Below, piece after piece: positions 59,758 through 64,000 of a stretch of 64,000 bases of DNA; the first letter of the stretch is position 1, and each line of letters opens with the position of its first letter. Below the pieces are notes generated by a model. It saw only the letters and a program-made list of their open reading frames with translations. It did no database searches and was not told the origin of the DNA. The position numbers were made by a program, and so were the translations under genes. This DNA comes from Antedon mediterranea (lineage: Eukaryota > Echinodermata > Crinoidea > Comatulida > Antedonidae): positions 16,993,001-17,057,000 of the forward strand of contig NC_092674.1 of the NCBI RefSeq assembly GCF_964355755.1. The letters run 5' to 3'.

Positions 59758-60120
59758 TAAAGTTTGTCCAACTATTAGTTACGGAGTTATATGATATGTA
59801 GGTCAAAGCTCAAATATGCTAAAAATCATACTTCCAGCCATTTTTGGACAAACTTTTCCATTAGAACGAATATTAATATGCATCTCCCAAATAATTAGAC
59901 ACTAAAATTATTTCAACTAATCTAAGCGTTGCAAAGATATGGCCATTTTGTTTTCAATGGGTCAAACCATTCAAATTGAGGTCAGAGGTCAAAGATGAAT
60001 TTTAGAAATTTGACAACATGGGTTTTTATAACCAGCATGATTCAAATATTCATAAAACACAATGTTTACACTTTCCCCATGATCTGCACACGAAGGCACT
60101 TTTTTTGACATAGGGATCTG
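59758..60120. repeat. Diverged fragment related to the IR-element units
   Basis: Noncoding. It resembles the ~300-bp unit of the IR element (TTAGTTACGGAGTTATATGA versus AGTAGTTACGGAGATACATG; GGTCAAAG words) and holds AGGTCAGAGGTCA at 59979-59991. It replaces Gmr1 gag and most of the 5' LTR, either by insertion with deletion or by recombination. Confidence 0.55.
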
Positions 60121-60144
60121 GACTAATGTGACAAACCCATCACA
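60121..60144 (-). repeat. Gmr1-like 5' LTR remnant
   Basis: GTGACAAACCCATCACA resembles the outer end of the 3' LTR (GTGACAAACCATACATCACA) and is followed by the TTAC target duplication. Only about 20 bp of similarity, so this rests largely on the position. Confidence 0.45.
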
Positions 60145-60148
60145 TTAC

Positions 60149-60343
60149 ACAGAATTAATTTTGTTGAGACAAAATGAATTTTGTCAAGACAAAATTTATT
60201 TTGTCCACACAGAATAAATTTTGTCAACACAAAATGCATTTTGTCAATTTGACAAAATGAATTTTGTATTGACAAAATTAATTATGTGTAGAAAAAATTG
60301 TAATATTTCGACAAAATTAGCAATGTCCCATACGGCGCCCCGT
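60149..60343 (-). repeat. FB right inverted arm, outer part
   Basis: About seven further minisatellite units (60149-60280) and the inverted terminus TTACAATATTTC-type sequence up to ACGGCGCCCCGT. The minisatellite phase matches 51709 if Gmr1 and one TTAC are ignored. Confidence 0.85.
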
Positions 60344-60358
60344 ACATATATACATGGG

Positions 60359-60584
60359 ATGGCCGAAAAAGATACAAGTTTAAAAACGATACATAAATGA
60401 TGACGTAGAATATATCTAGTAGGCGCGCATGCGTAAAAGAAGAACTGGATTGCTGGTGGTGTTTCCGGTGGGGAAGGATCTAAATCTCCCTACTCCAATC
60501 CAGGAGATCTTCTACGCATGTGTAGATATTTACTACGTCATCATATGTATCGTATGTATCGTATTTTACTTGTGGTCCGGCCAT
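60359..60584. mobile_element. MITE-2, hairpin element of 226 bp
   Basis: Two arms of about 95 bp are imperfect inverted copies: ATGGCCG…ACGATACATAAATGATGACG on the left and its complement ending CGGCCAT on the right. Both arms include a GATGACGTAG word and a GCATGCGTA word. No frame. I see no clear target duplication. The 97-codon frame at 60429-60722 crosses it and is not supported. Confidence 0.65.
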
Positions 60585-60828
60585 GCAGTATTTACTCACA
60601 CGTCGCTTATTTTATACCGTATTACAGTACTTAAATATATGTATATCGCTTTCCCAGACATCCCACAGCTATATAGGTTAATATACATGGAATTAAAGTG
60701 TAGGCCTACCAAACATTTTTGAAAAAGATATTATTAGATATCATAATCGGGTTATGTTTATGCTGTAGGAAAAAGGAGAATCAACGTAAACGAATACTTA
60801 ATCTATGCCTACTATGATTCCGGTAAAT
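60585..60828. other. Unassigned stretch
   Basis: AT-rich sequence with a GTAGGCCTAC word near 60704. No repeat or gene recognised. Confidence 0.4.
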
Positions 60829-61033
60829 CCACTGTACATAGCCGTATACCTGCCCTGACGTATGACAAATAAGAAATTTATTATTTGTCATCCTTCAGGG
60901 CAGGTTATTGTATGATTCCACTGTACATAGTCGTATACCTGCCCTGACGTATGACAAATAAGACATTTATTATTTGTCAGCCTTCAGGGCAGGTATGGTT
61001 CCACTGTACATAGCCGCGTATACCTGCCCTGAC
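60829..61033 (+). repeat. Tandem hairpin repeat, 2.3 copies
   Basis: CCACTGTACATAG starts copies at 60829, 60918 and 61001 (periods 89 and 83). Copies 1 and 2 each hold a long hairpin: stem CCTGCCCTGA...TCAGGGCAGG with an inner TGACAAATAA/TTATTTGTCA stem. Copy 3 ends just after CCTGCCCTGAC. Confidence 0.85.
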
Positions 61034-61307
61034 AGGCCCGTGGCCAGAATGCATCAGAGGGGGGTTTTCTTGACACCAAGTATTCCCCTGGAAGCTTTGG
61101 TGCTCAGAGCAATTTCGGTTGTTTTAATAAGCTTATACAGAGACATTTTTTACCTACTAAAATCTGAGTTATGCAGAGAAATTATATAGTACAGTATTAT
61201 GGAAGTTAGTAGTACTGATCATGAAATACAGCTTTATTGTTGCAAAAAAGTATATTATATTAGGCCCTTAAATAATTTCTTATCCTATAAACATAAAAAA
61301 CAAATAA
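61034..61307. other. Unassigned stretch
   Basis: Contains a G-run (CAGAGGGGGGTTTTC near 61056) similar to CAAGGGGGGTTCG at 63832. Otherwise nothing recognised. Confidence 0.35.
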
Positions 61308-61707
61308 TACCGTATATTTCGGTGTACAAGTCGCACCTGTGTAGGCCTATAAGACGCACCCATAACGGAGACTGAAATATTAGTATTTTTTATGTAGTCG
61401 ATGCATAAGACGCACTTATTTCTAGGCCGAAATTTAAACATTTTACAATCAAAACAATGGTATTTTAATAATAAAACAACGATATTTGAGACATATTTAT
61501 TAGAATCAAATGATATAATTTTGTTTGATTGCCTTTATTACATCGTAATCAGTCTCTACTTCAACTACTACTACTACTTAAACTGAACATTCAATGAAAA
61601 AGGAAATCCCCATATTGTTTCAGTTACGATGCACTGTGTGGGTAGGGCTAGCCTATGTCATTTAAGTAACTTTAATTTCATATTATTTAAATATATACCT
61701 TCTTATT

Positions 61708-62784
61708 GGGGTGTCACGAAACCTAAGACCACGAAAGCTAAGACCCCCTAAGACCTAAGATCACGAAAGCTAAGACCCAAGACCTAGATTACATTATTTA
61801 TCTTTCGCACCTGCCTTGTATTTTAACTCCCAACATTTATTCTGAATACCACACCTTAGAATTAGCACTTTATGAAAAAGAATCACATAAAAAGTAACAA
61901 ATACATTTTCAAATTGATGATTTTACAGACGTTTTTCTCGCACACATACTGTTTGCGAATTTCGCATGGCCTACACTACAGTTAGGCCTACATCATGTTC
62001 AATGTTTTTGTTTCTATGGAACGTCAATAGAGCAAAAATTATATAGAGGGCTGAAAACTCTGTGGAGTCCATCTACAGTGTGGATGGAACAATGTGAAAT
62101 TAAAATTGTAATAATAATAGTATAATCATGCTAGTACGAAGAAATAAATACTCGCAAATAAATTTTAATTTAAAAATCATGATAATAAGTTTTTTTGTTT
62201 CATTTTCTTTCTGTTTTTATACTTGTACTATTATTGTTGCTCTTTTGGCGCTTCATAGAAACAAAAACATTGAGCATGAGGAGTTACAGTATACAAAGAA
62301 ACACGTCTGTAAAAACATCAATTTAAAGGATTTATTTATTTGTTTTTATGTGTTTCTCCTTCTGAAAGTACTTATATAAGTCCTAATTTTAAAGTGTGAT
62401 ATTCAGAATAAAGTCAGTTAACAAATTTGGAGTCAAAATACAAGAAAGGCAGGTGCGAAAGAAAAACATCCTCTGAACCAACACAATGGAGTAAATATAT
62501 ACCAACAAACAACCAGTCAAGTTTGTTTGTTGTAAAGGAAAAATATACATTTACTCAACGGGCGAAAATAATGTGAGTTTATCTATGTTTTGCGGTAGTA
62601 TTTAATTATATTTATGGTAATAAATGAAATCTACTATGTTTAAAATTATGTATGGATAAACAAGTATTGTTTTTAAGCTGTAGTATATCTTAGAATTTGC
62701 AATCTTAGGTCTTGGGTCTTAGCTTTCGTGATCTTAGGTCTTAGGGGGTCTTAGCTTTCGTGGTCTTAGGTTTCGTGACACCCC
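61708..62784. mobile_element. K element, 1077-bp TIR element with 8-bp target duplication
   Basis: Ends GGGGTGTCACGAAACCTAAG and complement; inverted similarity runs about 85 bp and is itself built from repeated CACGAAAGCTAAGACC words. Flanks TTCTTATT at 61700-61707 and 62785-62792. A second inverted pair lies inside (CTTTCGCACCTGCCTTGTAT near 61803 and its complement near 62435-62465), as does a hairpin at 62487-62555. The 83-codon frame at 62128-62379 is hydrophobic but has no recognisable motif, and I do not call it a gene. Confidence 0.85.
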
Positions 62785-63056
62785 TTCTTATTGTGTGTAT
62801 GACCATTATAAGATCAATCCAAATGATGTTCAGTTTTTTGGGCTGATAATGAACCAGGAATTTCCATGCATGCATTACAGCAATATGAGGAGAAAAGAGC
62901 ACTAACCATGTGCTCCTTGCCTGGTGGCCAGCACTGTTGGCCATATACACTATGAGATTAGGGGAAGCTACTTAACACAATAACGCTTGACATACGAACT
63001 ATTGCCTACATGATTATAAAATTATGTGATTGTTGACATAGAGATGTAATAAAAAT

Positions 63057-63191
63057 AAACCACCGTGATCAAGGGAAATAGTTATTGTGTAATTAAAATG
63101 TGACACCACCGTAATTAATGGACTCTTCCATAAATGTGTTGCGCTGTGATGCTGCATGCTGCTAGTACACACCCGCGAGTTCAGAGGGTAT
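63057..63191 (+). repeat. 135-bp direct repeat, copy 1
   Basis: Runs from AAACCACCGTGATCAAGGG to GAGTTCAGAGGGTAT and looks identical to 63866-64000. It lies within the T element. Confidence 0.85.
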
Positions 63192-63624
63192 TACTAGGCC
63201 TGGGTAGAATATCTAATGCGTACTGTAATATTAATTAATACAGTCGAGGATGACAATTTACCTTAACTAAAAATTCAATAAACTTGTTACCACACTGTGG
63301 TTAGACAGGAGTGAGTAACTAGCTAGGCCTACGTTGCAGAATAGTACACTATTTTTAATTAATTTAAATATTAGTAGGTAATTAAATTAATTAGGGTAAC
63401 ATTTAGAGGTCAAATTTGCGTGTCAAAAGTGCGTCTTATACACCGAAATATACGGTAGGCCTACGTACACGTACCAATTTAACTCAACACCATTTTTATT
63501 CAAGTTTACACAGTGAAATTCTTTGGTTTAATCAAAAATATTTCCAGGAAAAAAATAAAAATCCCCAAAAAGATTGAACTGAACTGAACGTGATCTTATG
63601 CGTTCCGAAAAGCCCGGCCGAAGC

Positions 63625-63775
63625 ACGCGATTGGTCAGTCCATTTTTCTGTCACATTTATAACCATCATCTCTCAACAATCTCTCGATCTCACGCTCAGC
63701 AGTGACTTTGACATCGGACAATCTGTATATTCGATCGATTTAAACATAGTCAATAGAAGTAAAATGACCAAAAAA
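63625..63775 (+). promoter_or_regulatory. Possible promoter-like segment
   Basis: A CCAAT box on the minus strand (GATTGGTCAG, about 63630) is followed about 25 bp later by TTTATAA (about 63656), a pyrimidine-rich leader and AAAATGACCAAAAAATC. The frame after that ATG closes after ten codons. The arrangement could come from a captured gene promoter or be chance. Confidence 0.25.
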
Positions 63776-63865
63776 TCTGCTATAATTGATAATTAATTGC
63801 ACGATTTTGGAAGTGGGGCCTTTTTTTTTTCAAGGGGGGTTCGCTGGTAAAAGAGGGGTTCCGCA

Positions 63866-64000
63866 AAACCACCGTGATCAAGGGAAATAGTTATTGTGTA
63901 ATTAAAATGTGACACCACCGTAATTAATGGACTCTTCCATAAATGTGTTGCGCTGTGATGCTGCATGCTGCTAGTACACACCCGCGAGTTCAGAGGGTAT
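63866..64000 (+). repeat. 135-bp direct repeat, copy 2, cut by the window edge
   Basis: Same sequence as copy 1 at an offset of 809 bp. It reaches the last base of the window, so its length is unknown. Confidence 0.85.

Larger units (their letters stand above)
51710..60144 (-). mobile_element. Gmr1-like Gypsy element, PR-INT-RT-RH order
   Basis: On the minus strand the domains are protease (59757-58950), integrase (57526-56100), reverse transcriptase (56032) and RNase H (ending 54848), then the 3' LTR (51710-51847). Integrase upstream of RT is the Copia-like order known for the Gmr1 group of deuterostome Gypsy elements. The TTAC flanks (51706-51709 and 60145-60148) are a 4-bp target duplication in the FB minisatellite. 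Gag and most of the 5' LTR are missing. Later inserts are LINE-E and the IR element. Confidence 0.85.
48477..60343. mobile_element. FB, foldback element with minisatellite ends
   Basis: The left end ACGGGGCGCCGTTTGGGAC (48477) and the right end complement (…GTCCCATACGGCGCCCCGT, ending 60343) are inverted copies. The similarity continues through ATTGCTAATTTTGTCG and AAATATTACAATTTT into 20-bp repeats, and then a further unique segment (CCTACTCAAGCGTGGGACAA). The gross span is 11.9 kb, but 51710-60148 is a later Gmr1 insertion, leaving about 3.4 kb with arms of about 560 bp. No transposase was found. The flanks ACATATACT and ACATATATA might be a decayed target duplication. Confidence 0.8.
61310..63455. 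mobile_element. T element, TIR element of 2.1 kb
   Basis: Inverted ends CCGTATATTTCGGTGTA(C/T)AAG(T/A)CGCAC, about 27 bp with two mismatches, bounded by TA on each side (61308-61309 and 63456-63457). No transposase. It contains the K element and one copy of the 135-bp direct repeat. This end sequence is of a type common in animal DNA transposons (inference). Confidence 0.65.

Noticed and set aside
62128-62379. 83-codon frame with hydrophobic segments inside K
   Set aside because: The composition follows AT-rich DNA, and there is no conserved motif. K is better explained as a non-autonomous element.

Overview
The window is eukaryotic, non-genic DNA made almost entirely of mobile elements. I found no convincing host gene, rRNA or tRNA. 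The element families (BEL/Pao, several Ty3/Gypsy lineages including one with a Copia-like pol order, several LINEs, foldback and TIR elements), the AT-rich DNA and the frequent GGCCTA-type words suggest a marine invertebrate deuterostome, perhaps an echinoderm. This is inference; no host gene confirms it.

Region 1 (1-26398) is a head-to-tail array of about 17 diverged units, mostly 1.5-1.6 kb, with no coding capacity. Nearly every unit ends with an 8-bp-stem hairpin, 5-6 spacer bases and CTAG, which is the form of a Helitron 3' end. The array ends at such a CTAG inside a LINE ORF2. Long units carry a tandem internal duplication of about 360 bp (A/B) that two 1.14-kb units lack. Palindromic TGACGTCA recurs several times per unit.

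Region 2 (26399-37494) holds a LINE on the minus strand (ORF1 and the ORF2 endonuclease domain), a decayed BEL/Pao element on the plus strand that is split by a second 5'-truncated LINE (14-bp target duplication), the BEL 3' LTR, and a truncated minus-strand Gypsy.

Region 3 (37543-48476) is a nest of insertions. A LINE tail is split by an 835-bp TIR element. Two copies of a roughly 640-bp element (called R here) carry a hammerhead-ribozyme-like motif. Copy 1 is split by two LINEs, one of which is split by a solo-LTR-like insert. Copy 2 sits in a small TIR element (H) and is itself split by a young Gypsy element (Gypsy-1, 43228-47982) with 175-bp LTRs that look identical and one intact 1328-codon gag-pol frame. 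Gypsy-1 is the only element here that looks able to move.

Region 4 (48477-60343) is a foldback-type element (FB) of about 3.4 kb. Its long inverted ends are built from a 20-bp minisatellite. A Gmr1-like Gypsy (order PR-INT-RT-RH) is inserted in its right arm, and that Gypsy is interrupted by a LINE and by a 2.7-kb inverted-repeat element rich in AGGTCA-type direct repeats.

Region 5 (60344-64000) has a hairpin MITE, tandem palindromes, two nested TIR elements, a 135-bp direct repeat running off the window, and a short promoter-like stretch.

Several nestings are supported by matching target duplications, and some also by a frame or repeat that becomes continuous when the insert is ignored. 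This gives a relative chronology: H is older than R copy 2, which is older than Gypsy-1; FB is older than Gmr1, which is older than its LINE and inverted-repeat inserts.
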